A DNA stretch of 64,000 nucleotides from Peromyscus leucopus. Its lineage: Eukaryota > Chordata > Mammalia > Rodentia > Cricetidae. Position numbers and translations under genes: made by a program. Where the stretch lies: the NCBI RefSeq assembly GCF_004664715.2, contig NC_051082.1, forward strand, positions 8,934,498-8,998,497, given 5' to 3'. Under the pieces are notes generated by a model that ran no database searches, was not told the origin of the DNA, and saw only the letters and a list, made by a program, of their open reading frames with translations. The stretch's first letter is position 1; every line of letters starts with the position of its first letter. This document shows, one piece after another, positions 11,421 through 23,373 of the stretch.

Positions 11421-11849
11421 GGAGATTGGCAATGGACCCCAGGGCCCACTGTTCCCAGTGAGGCTGGATACAACGTAGCCCCTCAGAGCATAGTGGGTCC
11501 CTCAACAGACAACAGCCCGGCATGGCCAAAGCCTCAGAATGGGGGAGAAAAAAAAGTCCTAATTTTGGGTTTAAGATACCCCTCCTCTCCATCCTTACCA
11601 CAGAAAGGACTCCACTTTGTCCTGAGGCCAGGGTTTAAGAACAGCTGTTTAGTAACTCACAGGACCCCAGACTCAGTCAGTCTCCTCACCCACACCATGC
11701 CACCAGATCCTTGTAGGACCCCCATGTTCATGCTCCCACAGAGAGGGCTTCTGATATCATCACTCTCCACTCTCCAGAGTGTCCCACGGCTCCCTGGCAA
11801 CTGAGAATTAGACCCAGAGTCCGTTCCATGACCATGAGGCCTTGTTCAC

Positions 11850-12225
11850 ACACCATTTACTCTACAATTTCTGCTCCTACCCTTCCTCCTGGCTGCACCA
11901 GCATCTCTCTGGCACCCTGAACATCCTCGGGGCCTCAGGGCCTTTGCACCAACTGCTCCCTGAGCCTGGAAACCTCTTCTCCTGGGTGTACACTTAGCTT
12001 TCTCCCATATCCATCCAACAATGTGTCTCCTCTCCAAAGAGGCCTTTGTGACCCTGTCAGCGTTTCCCGTCCTCACCAGTACTACCCAGTGACCCAGGAC
12101 ATACTAGAACGTCAGCCTCATGAATGTAGAGTCCTGGTGTGCTTATCCTGTGTCCCGAGGCCTGACATGGTATCCAGCTCATAGTATGTACTCAACAGTC
12201 CTGTGTTGAATGAATGAGTGAATCC
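11850..12225 (+). repeat. L2 3' end fragment
   Basis: CTCAGGGCCTTTGCACC, CCTGAGCCTGGAAACCTC, AAGAGGCCTTTGTGACC, then CAGCTCATAGTATGTACTC and GTTGAATGAATGAGTG give the full sense order of the LINE-2 3' end. One of the best preserved L2 pieces in the window. Confidence 0.8.
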
Positions 12226-12284
12226 TGTAGAGAGCAAGAGCAGGAGTTCCAAGCTCAGAATGATGAATGAAAAGTCCCCAGTGC

Positions 12285-12475
12285 CCACAGGAAAAGCCAG
12301 GCATGATGGTATACACCCTGTGATCTCAGCCCTGAGGAGGGTGGATCTCTGAGGCTTGTGCCTAGCCTAATTGATGAACTCCAGGTCACAGTGAGATAAC
12401 TCTGTCCCAATAAACAAGGTATCTATCCCCTTGAGGTTGACCTCTGACCTATATATACACCCACAAGAAACTCAC
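12285..12475 (+). mobile_element. old B1/B4-type SINE
   Basis: GCCAGGCATGATGGTATACAC, GATCTCAGCCCTGAGG, CTCCAGGTCACAGTGAGAT and a tail with GACCTCTGACC and CAYA-like repeats fit a decayed B4 (ID plus B1) element. Confidence 0.6.
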
Positions 12476-13179
12476 TTGAGGTCACTAGTCCCCCTAAAAA
12501 AAATTAGTAGAATATGAATAGGGGAAAGGGACATCATTTTACAGACTATCTAATATTCTATCATCTCGCCATCTACTGTTGACATTTTGAGTCATTTCTT
12601 CTCTCTGGTCAATAACCCAGGACCCTCCTCATGAAACCATCTCTCTCTCTCTCTCTCCTTGTCTATATCCTTTTGTCTCCTTACAATATCACCTCTTCTC
12701 TCCTTTCCTCGGTTCCCTGGTTTCTCTTACTGTGCCCTGAGGGTGTAGGCTCAAATCATCAATACAGACAGGTGTGTTTCCTTGACTAAATGACCTTGAG
12801 ACCATGATTTTCAGTCTGCTTTGTCGATGACCACTGATCAGGACGACAGGCTCATCTATTTGGTTCCCTGGCCTTTGTGGCCAGCATCCATTATTGATAA
12901 CCTTGACCTCCCCCTTCTTGGGTTGTTCATTGTGGTTTATCACTTGGTCCCTGGGAGCTCCTCTTTGGGTCTGGTTTTGTTCTGAGGCAACACAAAACAC
13001 AAACTTCTTAAGTCTTTGTCTATGAAGATACCTCCAGTTTGTGAAGGGCACATTAGCCTTTTGGACCACAGCCCAGGATTGAATCTCCTGGTAGACACCC
13101 ACTCCATTACCTCTGTGTATATCTGTGTGCATGTGTGTATGCATGTGCATGAAAGTATTAAGCTATCATGAACCCATAG
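12476..13179. other. mostly unique; short (CT)n at 12640-12657
   Basis: The (CT)n run is short and perfect. A minus-strand open frame of 153 codons (12689-13150) starts in a GT-rich stretch and shows no recognisable domain; I regard it as chance. Confidence 0.4.
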
Positions 13180-13900
13180 TTTTTCCTGGCATAGCTCAAC
13201 AAAATTCTGACACATTATTTACCCATATAATCATCAACAAAACTGTGAAATGAACTCTTTCCATTGTTTCAGAATATTCCTCCATGTCTGTTTCCAAATC
13301 TTCCTCCACCTGCTATGTGCAGCCAGTTTCATAAGAGCAGAGGTGATCTTTCCTGTAAATGGAATCACACATTGTGGACCTTAGATCTGGTTGGTTGTGC
13401 ACCATGTTACATTTTTGAGACTCAGCCGTGTTGGTGTGGTTGAGTTCATTCATTCTTAAAAATGTTTTCCCACCTGACTGGTATTCCACTGAATGGGCAT
13501 ACCACAGTGTTTACCAATTTCCCGGATGGTAGACATTTGGGTGCATTCTGGTCTGGGATTACTGTTCTTAAGACAGGTGCTTTTGTAGGCAGTGAGTTCA
13601 CTGAGGCCCAATCAAGCAGCTTCCCAACATGATTAAACTATTAATGTCACCCTCACCCACCTATGAAAGGGTCACTTGTTCCACATCCTTGCCAAAACTT
13701 GGAACTGTCATGGTTTCTAAAATCTTTATGTTTATTTTCAGTGCTTTCCATGGGGGAGAGAGGCCCAGTGTGCTCTTAGTTTGAATTTCTCTGATGACAC
13801 TGATATGTCTTCGTGCTGTGAGTGGTCACATGACCACCTCCTTTTGTGAAAGACATACCCGACTCGTTGGACAATTTCCATCTTTGGCTTTAAGTGCTGA
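13180..13900 (-). mobile_element. old L1 3' end fragment
   Basis: The plus strand carries, in order, TAAATGGAATCACACATTGTG, GTATTCCACTGAATGGGCAT, GACATTTGGGTGCATTCTGG, CACATCCTTGCCAAAACTTGG and TTTGAATTTCTCTGATGACAC. This is the antisense order of the 3' end of an L1 (3' UTR and distal ORF2). It is diverged, 5'-truncated and cannot encode protein. Confidence 0.75.
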
Positions 13901-14304
13901 GCCTTAGAAATCTGCAGAAAGCCTGATTTTCATTCCTTGGCAAATACTGCTTGAGTGATGGCTGGTGTCACTTAGTATTTCTTTGCTTTGTTTTGGAATG
14001 GGTTTTTGTTTTATGTGGCTTCATTTTTTTTTATATCAAAGACTTACAGAATTTTTTTCTCATCTCTTAAATCCCCTGACATTCATCTTTGCTGGATTTG
14101 TCTGGCACTAACTCAAACCAGCCAGCTATAGACTGAAACTTCAAGACGGTTCTCTATTAGAGTCGTTACTGTTACTTCCTCTCTTCCCTCTGGTCCCCTC
14201 TTCATTCTTGCGTTGTTCACCATGAATGGGAGATCACAAGCACCCTACTGATTTGGTCAGGTCCAGTAGCAGTAAAAAGGGGCGTGGAAACTGCCTGTAG
14301 TTAG

Positions 14305-14370
14305 ACAGAAGGCTGAATGGGTGGATGGGTAGATGAATGGATGGAAGGTAGGTTGATGGATGGACACATG
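14305..14370. repeat. (GGAT)n-like tetranucleotide repeat
   Basis: Imperfect GGAT, GATG and AATGG units. It shares its motif with the larger blocks at 14780-15020 and 34745-36100. Confidence 0.8.
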
Positions 14371-14779
14371 GACTGAGACTGATGTTGTTGGTCATTCATT
14401 CCTTGTTTGGATTCTGGCTGTGTAAACAAGATGGGGACCAGTGTGTGGGCAGCCCAATCACAGGACTCGGTGTGGAGCCAAAGAAAGTCTTCTCTCTGGT
14501 GATTGTGACGTGAGAGAAACAGCCTCGTCAATGACTTTACTACCTGACAAGCCTGATTGCTTCCATCGAAACCAGCCATTGATAAGCCAGAAATCCCCAA
14601 CAGCCCATCTGGGCATTGCCTACTCCGGGACACTCATCCTCGTCTGTAAGTTCGGGGCTCCATTTTCCCTCGACCTTGGTATATTGTAAAGTGAGGTTCA
14701 GGATGGATGCCTTCATCCCTGTGTCCCCTGAGGTGGCTCCCCTGTGCATGGTATATGGTGGTTGTTGCTAGTTCCTGAA
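14371..14779. other. unique stretch, no gene recognised
   Basis: Sits between two tetranucleotide blocks. No exon or repeat family recognised. Confidence 0.4.
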
Positions 14780-15020
14780 TGAGTAAAGGGATGAGCAGGG
14801 GATGAAGGAAAGATGGATAGTAGACAGACAGATGGATGGATGGATGGACTAATAGGTAAACAAATGGACGGAAGGATGCATGGGTGAATAAGTAGATGAA
14901 TGAATGAATGATGTATAGCCAGATGGGTAGATGAATGGAAAACGGATGGATGGACAAATAAATCACTGGCTGAATATATGAATACATAGAATGATAAATA
15001 AATGGAGAGAAGGAAGTAAG
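14780..15020. repeat. (GGAT)n-like tetranucleotide repeat
   Basis: About 240 bases of imperfect GATG, GGAT and AATG units, decayed at both ends. Confidence 0.85.
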
Positions 15021-15724
15021 GAGGGGAGGTAGGTGGGGTAAGAGATGAGGGAAGACCTTAGGCTTAGCCTCCCCGGGACTTCTCTCTAGCCCTCTTGACC
15101 CATAAGCCAGACTCTGCCCATTTCACACACGGACAAACAAACCTGAGAGTGGACTCAACTCCTTGAATACTGTGGATGATGGAGAAAACATGGTTGAGAC
15201 TTGACTCTAGAACTCACGTTGTCTCTTAAGTTAGAACTCCATCCCAAGGGCCCTAGGGTGAGGTTCTAGTGTGCATGAGGTTCCTGAAACAGTCAGCTGG
15301 GATATGTGTATTTGACATTTCCTGGGAGAGATCCATCCCACAGGCTCGCCATATTCCCCAAGGAGTCCACGGCCCTTAGGAGACCATGTGGCTTCACTGT
15401 CTCTGCCCTGGGACTGCTGGGCCCCAGCAGTCAGCAGCAGGAGGCTGTATTCCTTTGGGTGCCTGCACTCAGGGAGTTAGTTTTCCTTATGAAGTTCAGG
15501 CTGAACTTGACTGTGTCTTTGTCGGAGCCCAGCACTCCGGGAGACTGAGTCCTGGGACCGGGAGATTTGTCCCAATGACAAAGGCCGCCAGAAGCCATCA
15601 GAGGTCGGGAAGCTGAGGGGGCACATGCTGTAAAGGGTTCTTAGAGTACTTGGCTGCTGCCAGCGCTGGGATGGCAAAGGAAATTAGATTTGGGTTAGTT
15701 TCTTCTTCCATGTTTTTTTTTTCA

Positions 15725-15783
15725 GGAGAGGAGGAAGAGGAGAAAGAAGGGAAGAGGAAGGGAAGGGGGAGGGAGACAGGGAA
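15725..15783. repeat. GA-rich purine tract
   Basis: About 59 bases of almost pure purine on the plus strand. It follows a short T run. Confidence 0.85.
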
Positions 15784-16103
15784 GCCAACATGGGTTTCGT
15801 TACCAGTGAACGCAATACTGAGTCATTTCTGAAATTTGTGTTTGATAAAAACAAGAAGGAACTGAGATGAGGACGTGGGGTCGTATGACCGGGCTTAAAC
15901 AGCAGAGAGAGGAGCCCTGGTAAAGGCTAGAACCACAAGTGACTGGGGGGCATGTCAGGGCCCAGCTGAGGGGGGTGGAGCCCAAGGTGGAGCCTGAGAA
16001 TGATTATAAGGAGTCCACAGTGCAAGAGGGTGGGGCTCTCTGCAAATACCATGGCCAACAGAGTGTCGATCCAGAGGAGGCAGGAAGAAAGTCCAGTTCT
16101 AGA

Positions 16104-16524
16104 TGTAACCAACCGTCTTATTAAATAAGAAACACAGAAACAATGCAAAAGAGAAAGCCGAGAGGTCAGAGCTCAGAGCTGAAATCTCACCCTTCCGCCT
16201 GCGGTGTCCCAGCTTCCCGAAAGAGAGAGCTCTATTTCCTGTCTGTTCGTCTATTTAAAGTATTTTGTTCTGCCTTCTCATTGGTTGTAAACCCAAACAC
16301 GTGACTGCCTCGTCACTGTCTGAATGTACAGCCCCCTATGTCTTAAAGGCATATGTCTCCAATGCTGGCTATATCCCTGAACACACAGATATCTAAGGGA
16401 TTAAAGGCGTGTACCACCACCGCCACACTCTTGCTATGGCTCTAATAGCTCTGACCCCCGGGCAACTTTATTTATTAACATACAATCAAAATCACATTTC
16501 AGTACAATTAGATTACCACCACAC
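16104..16524 (-). mobile_element. solo LTR of an endogenous retrovirus-like element
   Basis: The block starts TGTAACCAACCGTCTTATTA and ends CCACCACACA, so it has TG...CA ends. The plus strand holds CAACTTTATTTATTAAC, an inverted AATAAA poly(A) signal near one end. It contains ATTGGTTGTAAACCCAAAC and a short B1-like piece, GATTAAAGGCGTGTACCACC. I recall this as a dispersed rodent LTR but cannot name the family. No internal coding region is present. Confidence 0.6.
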
Positions 16525-17059
16525 AACTCAGTAGCCAGTGTTGCTTAAACTTCAAGAATCTGACACCAGACAGTTTATTTCAGGCATATTGAAGCACAGC
16601 ACAATTTGAAAAAACAGTTTCCTGGTAATGATGAACTCCATCCATCCCGTGTGCACAGCAAAGCTTTAGACATGATTGCGTGGAAAGTCTTGTAAAGTAA
16701 AGGTGACATCTTCCATAAAGATGGGTTCTATAGCCTAACTGAGGAGGCAGGATCAAGGTAGACAATGTGTATGATAAGGTCTAGGGTGGCCCTGTAGATT
16801 GACTGAGATAAACAGGCTCAAGATGTAGGTCTGAGGGAACTGGTGTGGCCTGGCCATACTGATAATGCAGAGGTCACCAGGCTATTACCCACACCCACTC
16901 CCAGCCATCTGGGTGGAAAAGAGTTTGAACATCTCTCCCTTCGAAGAGAGAGCCCCGCGTATTTAACATGCCTGGATTCCCTAGTGCTTATCTCTGAGCA
17001 CAAGTACCTACATCCCTCCTACACGAGGGACAGGGTTTCTCAGTGAATCTCCCATCTGA
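16525..17059. other. unique stretch, no gene recognised
   Basis: No repeat consensus or exon is recognised here. Confidence 0.4.
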
Positions 17060-17430
17060 CTATTTTTGCCTCATTCAATATCCCTACTCTAGCCCAAGCC
17101 TCTGTTCTCTTAGCTGGAGCCCTGGGAGGAGCCCACAGCACGGCCCTGTGACTCTCTCCCTCAATGCATTGTCCTCACTGCAGACAAGGTGGCTGTCAAA
17201 GTCCATCCTCTGGATCTCCCTGCACTCCCTAGTGCCCAACAGATAGCTTTAAATGCCTCACCTGGATCCCCAAGCTCTTAGCTGCCGTCCAATGGCACAG
17301 CCCCAGCTCAAGCCACGAGGTCTCTCACTCAGGGCTCCTTACAATCCTAAGTCCTCCAACATGCCAAGCTTCCTTCAACCTCAGGACCTCTGTGTCTGCT
17401 GCTTTCTCTGCCTGGACCATCTTCTCATTG
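17060..17430 (+). repeat. L2 3' end fragment
   Basis: GACAAGGTGGCTGTCAAAGTC, CCTCAGGACCTCTGTGTCTGC and TTCTCTGCCTGGACCATCTTC follow the LINE-2 sense order (compare the copy at 11.9 kb). More decayed than that copy. Confidence 0.55.
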
Positions 17431-19189
17431 TGGAAGAGCTAGGAGGTTGACGAGTGAATGTTACTAATGGACGAACATCTTCTGCTCCATTCTCGTTAAC
17501 TGTACTCTGTGGGGTTTCCCCCGGGTGATTTTAAACATCTGATCCTTGCGGCTTCTGTTCAACTATTGGTTTCTACATTGCCTCGCTCCTCCTTTGACCT
17601 ATAAAGGCGGAGGCTATAGATTTTATTTGCTAACTCGGGGCCATATGCAGAGTAAATCAATGGTTCTGGGCTGCCTACAGGCGCAGCTGGATCCAGCCGT
17701 TCCCTGGCTCCAGAAATCTTTCTCTGTACCCTTGTTGGATGTGGTTGTCCATGTGGTCTCTTTCCTCTAGCTAACGTTGGTCCTTCCGGTTTATCAGGGG
17801 AAACTGAGGCTCTCCTTTCACTTCCAGTTCACTTGGCCTGCCCTATCCCCTGCTTTTCTCTCACAGAATGTACCTGTTTAATAATCTAAGGAATTGTTGG
17901 GTGCTTTTTGTTATTGTTGTTTTTGTTCGTTCGTTTTCCAGAACATTTGGGGCTTGCTATCAAATCCAGGAGCTCTGAGATGAGGTTTGAATCGGGTTAC
18001 AGCTTGACATGTCTTTACTGAGCACTTGTCTAAAGCATGAAGAGTCATTAAGAAACAGAAGGGACAGAGACCTTGTTGCCAGGGCTTACATTCTAGGGAC
18101 CAAACCAGACAGGGAATGAGCCAAGGATGGCAAGTGTCTGAAGCTATGGTCGCCAGGATAGAGTGGGAGAGGGCTGCAGGGAATGTGTAGGACACAGTTG
18201 GTATGTGCCACCTTTGAAGGTCCTGCCTGGAGGTGCCTGTTCCCCAACCATACTCAAGGCAGGGTGCGTGGGGACAGAATTATTGTTCAGAGGACGGGGA
18301 CAGTCAGGCAAGCCAGAGACATCAGCAGATGGCAGAGGGAAGAGGCTCAGGACAGCAGGACTTCCCTCCGAGGTGTGCTCATCCCTGGTGGGGACAAGTG
18401 TCGGCCCTGCCAAAGGTCACTGTTCTCCAACTAGACATTGGTTACTCTCCATAGCTGTGGTCAGGTACCGCCAGCAGCAGCAGCTCACAGGAGATGTCTG
18501 TCTTGACTCAGGGACTGTGGTCCGTGTGGGAAGGGGGAGGAGGGGGATGGGACAGGGGAGACACACTGTGCCTGGGGCATCCCAGTCTGTAGAGTGGTGT
18601 TTACAGTGTGTTCTATCATCACTGAGCAGGAAGCGAAGCCAGGCTTTAACCCTCAAGGTCCACCTCTAGTCACCTGAGTCCACCAAGAGGACCCATGTCC
18701 CTTCAGGAGGGGAGGAACAAGTTGCACCACAGGAGCCTGTCGGGGCCATTTCACATCGAAACCCATGGGCCTTCGTTACCAGGCACACCTGTGATGGCGG
18801 ACCGCCTGCCTCCCAGGACCGAGCAGGGCAGAAGTGGAGAACTGGAACAAATCACACACAGGTGGTGTTTACTCCAGAAAGAGCAAGTCCAGGGAGGAAG
18901 CTGAGCTCAGAAGTGGCTTGTTCTCAGCAATCTTTAAAGGTTTCTAGGCCTCTCATAGTCTCGGGAATCCCCCAGGTCCTGAGTGAGAGGTCACATGATG
19001 AGAAGACTCTGCTTTGTGGGACAGGAACGGGAGTATTGTGCATCTCAAAGCCTTTGGTGTTTGCTGCCCAGGCTGCGGTGTTGAGAACAGATCCAGCCTC
19101 GTCGGGAGTATGTGCTGTGATCCACTAGTGAAGTCTGATAGGCACATGTGCTATGGGGCCGATATGTCACAAGGAAAGCCCTCTGGGAC
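17431..19189. other. unique stretch, no gene recognised
   Basis: About 1.76 kb without a recognisable exon. The longest frame (168 codons at 18163) overlaps two other frames on the same strand and one on the opposite strand, has no known domain and is treated as chance. A T/G-rich patch lies at 17905-17940. Confidence 0.4.
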
Positions 19190-19300
19190 AGGCCACTCCT
19201 GGCTCTAACACTTGGGTTTGTGGCCAACTTCAGGCAAGTTGGAAACCTGTCTAACCCCTCATTTCTTCCTGACCTCATTATTACGGCACGGTCACTCCCA
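19190..19300 (+). repeat. MIR SINE fragment
   Basis: TCCTGGCTCTAACACTTGGG, CAGGCAAGTTGGAAACC and CCCTCATTTCTTCCTGACC fit the sense order of MIR. Confidence 0.5.
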
Positions 19301-19599
19301 ACACAGGGACGTTGTGTTCAGGGGTCAGTGAGATCAGCTACACAAAATGAGTCAGGCTGGAGGACCATACCCACCTTCTCTTCCGATTTCCACACTGGCC
19401 TCCGGAACCCATCCATCATGAGGGGTGAGATGTGCGGAGGCGGGGATGGGGGTTGGTGGGGGACGACTCTGAAACAGCTTGGGAACGTGGACTGTGGAGA
19501 GCCTGACCCAGAAACAAATTGAAGTAAAACAGTTTTAAAACCCAGCCCCGGAGCTTCGAGAACTGGAAATGAAAGCTCCGTGGGCTGGTGCGTGAGTTT

Positions 19600-19705
19600 T
19601 GAAGCCAGGTGGCTACAACCTCCCATCTCCCATGTCCTGGCTGTGTGGTAATCCTTGTCTGCGCCTCAGCTTCCTTATCTATAAAAGAGTCGTGGTCAGT
19701 GGCCG
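19600..19705 (+). repeat. MIR SINE fragment
   Basis: CTGGCTGTGTGGTAATCC followed by GCGCCTCAGCTTCCTTATC and TATAAAAGAGTCG is a typical decayed MIR in sense. Confidence 0.6.
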
Positions 19706-20477
19706 TCCCACTGAACGTGAGTTACATGAGACCTAGGGGGAGCACTGATGGCTGGATAGTGATGTGTACTTAGTGTTCGGATGAGCCGCTTCCCTTCCTG
19801 GGTAGCCTGGAAGCACACGCTTGGGCTCCCTATGGTTCACGGGGAACACGGAAACAGAGCGAGACAGGAAGTTTCTTGCTCCTTCCAGGCATGATGCCCA
19901 TCCATGCTGGGGAGGGAGGGTGTCTGGACCTGCCTGTGTCCTTGTGTCCGCCTGTGTCCTTGTAAACTTCATCCGGGCAGATGGCGTCCCCAGAGGCCAT
20001 CGTTAAGGATCCCAGCAGCAGGACCTCACCACTCCCCACCCTAATATCCCCATAATCATCCCAGGATCCCTGCAATCTGATGTTTGGAAACAATTAGCCT
20101 GGTTCATGGCCCAGGCCCACCACACCACTGTGAATTACAGAGAAGCAGACACAGATGGGTGGAGATGAAGTCGCCACTGACAATCTCTGCCCAGAGGAGT
20201 TGGGGCTGGCGACACAGGATTGGAGGTGCGCCTCTTCAGTCAGGCAGGTGTGGACCAGTGCTCACTAGGGGTCATGTGATACCCATACCCAAAAGCTCTG
20301 GGCAAAAATACGATCCAAGTTACTCTCTGGGGCAGATAAAGGGGTGTTTGGGGGCCATGGCTTAAGAAGGTTCAACATACGCATTTGGAAATGAGCGCCA
20401 GAGAGCAGTTGGCTTCTGTTGGGTCCCAGCTTAGCCTAGTATGGACAGCATGCCTAACTGAACGTCTCTAAGCTTCA
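19706..20477. other. unique stretch, no gene recognised
   Basis: Two near copies of TGTGTCCTTGT sit at 19935-19963. No exon or repeat family is recognised. Confidence 0.4.
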
Positions 20478-20620
20478 GAGTTATGTTTTGTCTTTGAGAT
20501 AAGGTCTCACTATGTAGCCTAAGTTGGCCTACAACTCTCTACCTAGCTTAAGCTTATCTTGAACTCATGATCCTCCTGCCTCAGCCTCCCAAGTGTTGGA
20601 ATTACACCCCTCCCAGCTCT
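20478..20620 (-). mobile_element. old B1 SINE
   Basis: GAGATAAGGTCTCACTATG, TAGCCTAAGTTGGCCTACAAC, CTTGAACTCATGATCCTCC, TGCCTCAGCCTCCCAAGTG and TTGGAATTACA are the inverted B1 order. The partly doubled middle (20525-20570) may be the internal duplication typical of B1. Confidence 0.8.
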
Positions 20621-20802
20621 GTGCTACGGTTTCTGCTAAATGCCCACATGAAATGTTTTCTAAGTAGACAAATGCACTTGATGCTGTGTGAGGACTGGGT
20701 CCCTACAGAACACTGTTTTCTTTGGGCCGAGGGAATCAGGGGTTGGCTAGCCCTGATCCAAGTTTGCTGTGTGGCTGGTGGCTTCTGGCAGCTGTACACT
20801 GG

Positions 20803-21147
20803 TATCTTAGGGTTTTATTACTGTGAAGAGATACCATGACCAGAGCAACTCTTAAAAAGGAAAACATTTCATTGGGGCTGGCTTACAGTTCAGAGGTTTA
20901 GTCCATTGTCATCATGGGGGGAAGCATGGCAGCATGCAGGCAGACATGGTGCTGGAGAAGGAGCTGAGAGTTCTCCATCCAGATCCGAGGCAGCAGGGAG
21001 AGAGAGAGAAACAGATGCTGGGCCAGGCTTGAGCTTCAGGAACCTCAAAGCCCACCCCCCTGTGACGCACTTCCTCCACAAGGCCACGCCTCCAATAATG
21101 TCACTCCCTGTGAGTCTATGGGGGACATTTTCATTCAAACCACCACA
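20803..21147 (-). mobile_element. MaLR-type solo LTR (MT/ORR1-like)
   Basis: It runs from TATCTTAGGGTTTTATTACTG through AGATACCATGACCAGAG, AAGGAAAACATTTCATTGG, GGCAGACATGGTGCTGGAG, GCACTTCCTCCACAAGGCC to ATTCAAACCACCACA. This is the reverse complement of a rodent MaLR LTR. Full length in outline, no internal sequence attached, so a solo LTR. A 124-codon minus frame inside it is not a gene. Confidence 0.7.
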
Positions 21148-21532
21148 CTCCCCTCCCATGGACCTTTCCAGAAGACAGCTTACAGCCCAGCCACTCACTT
21201 CTCCAGGCTCTGAAAAAAAAGTAAGAGGCCACTGTCTTCTCATCCCTGAATTCAGAAGTGACACCCATCCCTTGCTCTATGTTCTCATCAGAATCGAGCC
21301 ACTGGGCTCCTCCCACACAAGGGCTCCAAGTGCAGCCACCCTGCCACCCACCAAGGGATACTCCATACCTCATGTCAGGCCCTGAGTGACAAGCCTGGCT
21401 GGCCTCATCCTGTGTAACCCTCCCTGCACCCTAGGGACACGTTGACCTGTTCTTGTTTGGGAAAGACAGGATACACAATTGCCCAGCAAAGGGATGGGTA
21501 CCTTCGTTGGAACCGGAGAAGGGTCCCACTGC

Positions 21533-21652
21533 CAGGGCACAGTGGTACACGCTTGTCACCCCTACACTCCATTTGGAGGCAGAGGCAGGAAAATCTGTGG
21601 CTAAAGCCAGCCTGGACCCCATCATGGCAAGAGCCTGTCTCAGAAACGAAAT
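21533..21652 (+). mobile_element. old B1-like SINE
   Basis: CAGGGCACAGTGGTACACGC, GGAGGCAGAGGCAGG, AAGCCAGCCTGGACC and GAGCCTGTCTCAGAAAC follow the B1 sense order with heavy divergence. Confidence 0.65.
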
Positions 21653-22729
21653 GAACAAGTGGAGAAGGCCGGCTGGAGCCAAGAAAGTCCAGGGCTCCGA
21701 GGTCAGGCGACTTGCCAAAGCCAGTTTTCCAGGAAGGTTAATTGAAGATGCAGACATGGGCCACTGGCTGCCTTGACTTTGGAAAGTGGCATCTCTGATG
21801 AATGGGGACAGGAAGCCAGCATCCTAGCTGGACGGGGAACCTCAAAAAACAAATCATAACTTAGTAATGTGATTTCCATGCCTGGGGGATGGTGTCCTGG
21901 ATTGGAGGAACAACTTCCTGGCCTGTCTGGCCTGGTCTTGTTGGAGACTGGAAGGCCCTTGACAGATGTAGCCAGCTCTGCCCATGTCAGTTAAAATCAT
22001 GGAAAGAGAGCTGGGTGCCAGCTCCACTGGGGTGGAAAGTGCCCTGAACCCTGGAGGTAGCAGGAGACAGGCTTGTCTCCACAGCGACCCGAGCCAGTTC
22101 TGAGCAGGGCAGTCTTCCAGAGGTGCACAGAAACCAAACCCAGAAAAAAATGGGGACTTAAACATCCCATCCCAGACTAGCCACAATGTGACCATCAAAA
22201 CCTCACCCCCCCCCCAACTCAAAATGCCCTATGAAGCAACGGTCTTCTGGCCCTTAGGGTTGATGGGAGAATCCAATGCACAGAGCACATAGAGACGAAA
22301 GCATACAGGGAATGCTAAGTGCCCAATATGTCCTCCATGGGTTCATGGGGCGAAGGCTCTTCCTCAGCCATTGGTACTACTCTAGAAACTTGAAAAGGTG
22401 GGATCCGGCTGGAGGGCACAGGTCACTGGAGGCATGCATGACTTGAGGTATTAGCCAGTTCCCAGTCCCTTCCTCTGTCTCTGCCCCCTGTTCACCACCA
22501 GCCGAACAGCCTGTTCCTCCACGTGCTGACGCTGTGATGTTCTCCAATCCAAGTAGCCATTGACTGAGACTATGAGCCCAAGTATGATCCTCCTCCTTCG
22601 CGTCACCCTCTCGGGTGTTTGGTGGATGGCAGGAAGCACCTATCTCCTCATGAAAGCAGGCTCGTGGGGGAGTCCTAAGGCAAGGGTGAGTCTGGGACAT
22701 CTACACAACCTGCCGTGGCTCTCTGCTTT
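21653..22729. other. unique stretch, no gene recognised
   Basis: A C run lies near 22206. A frame at 22560-22700 has a hydrophobic start (MILLLRVTLSG) and is followed by a donor-like GGGTGAGT, but no acceptor, homology or second exon supports it. Confidence 0.4.
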
Positions 22730-22830
22730 CTTCACAACCCTGAGACCGCGTTTGCTGTTTGCTTGTGTGACCCCAAGAAAAAGGCTTAACTTCTCTGAGC
22801 ATCAGGAAATAGCTTTCCTGTTAGCCTCTC
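22730..22830 (+). repeat. MIR SINE fragment
   Basis: TTGCTTGTGTGACCCCAAG, AAAAGGCTTAACTTCTCTGAG and CATCAGGAAATAG resemble the central core of MIR. Confidence 0.55.
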
Positions 22831-23326
22831 TCAGAGCGGTGACTCTAGGACATCGTCAGTCAGCGGTGGTTCCCGCTGTCACCCCCAGCTGTGTGCTCTG
22901 TGAGGGGGAGCCTGTGGCTCTCAAGTGGGAGTACTGGGCGGTGGCTCTAAGCCTTCGCTGGAAGCTCACATGCAGGAGATGATGGGTTATGGTCCTTCCA
23001 AAGGCTCGGGGTGGGGTGGGGGGGAGTCTAGGGACCAGTTCAGGGTAATAGTCTCCTTTGCTGTCTATGATGCCGCCTTCTGTTTAGTCCAGAACACAAA
23101 GAAATAGCTCATCCCTGGCTCAGTACTCAGTCTACCAGGGAGAGGCATGGGCTGGAGTGGGTGGCTGGGGGGTGTGGGGGATGCAACAGATGGTCTGACA
23201 GCCGCAGCCACTAATGGTCTCGGTACTCAGCAACACTCCTGCCATCACGGAGGGTGGCCACCTGCAGGCAGGCAGTGAGGGAGTGTGGTGGTGTGAGTTG
23301 GGTGTGAGGAGGTGTAGGGTGTGTAT

Positions 23327-23329
<3 letters not shown>
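22831..23329. other. unique stretch, no gene recognised
   Basis: G-rich patches at 23010-23025 and 23160-23180. No exon or repeat family is recognised. Confidence 0.4.

Positions 23330-23372
<43 letters not shown>
23330..23372. repeat. (GT)n microsatellite
   Basis: About 21 perfect GT units, preceded by a decayed GT-rich lead from about 23285. Likely length-polymorphic. Confidence 0.95.

Positions 23373-23373
<1 letters not shown>

Noticed and set aside
18163..18669. 168-codon plus-strand open frame
   Set aside because: Overlapped by other frames on both strands, no recognisable domain, no convincing splice boundaries.
22560..22700. Possible signal-peptide exon starting MILLLRVTL with a donor-like GGGTGAGT
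   Set aside because: No acceptor, partner exon or homology; one donor-like motif is expected by chance at this scale.
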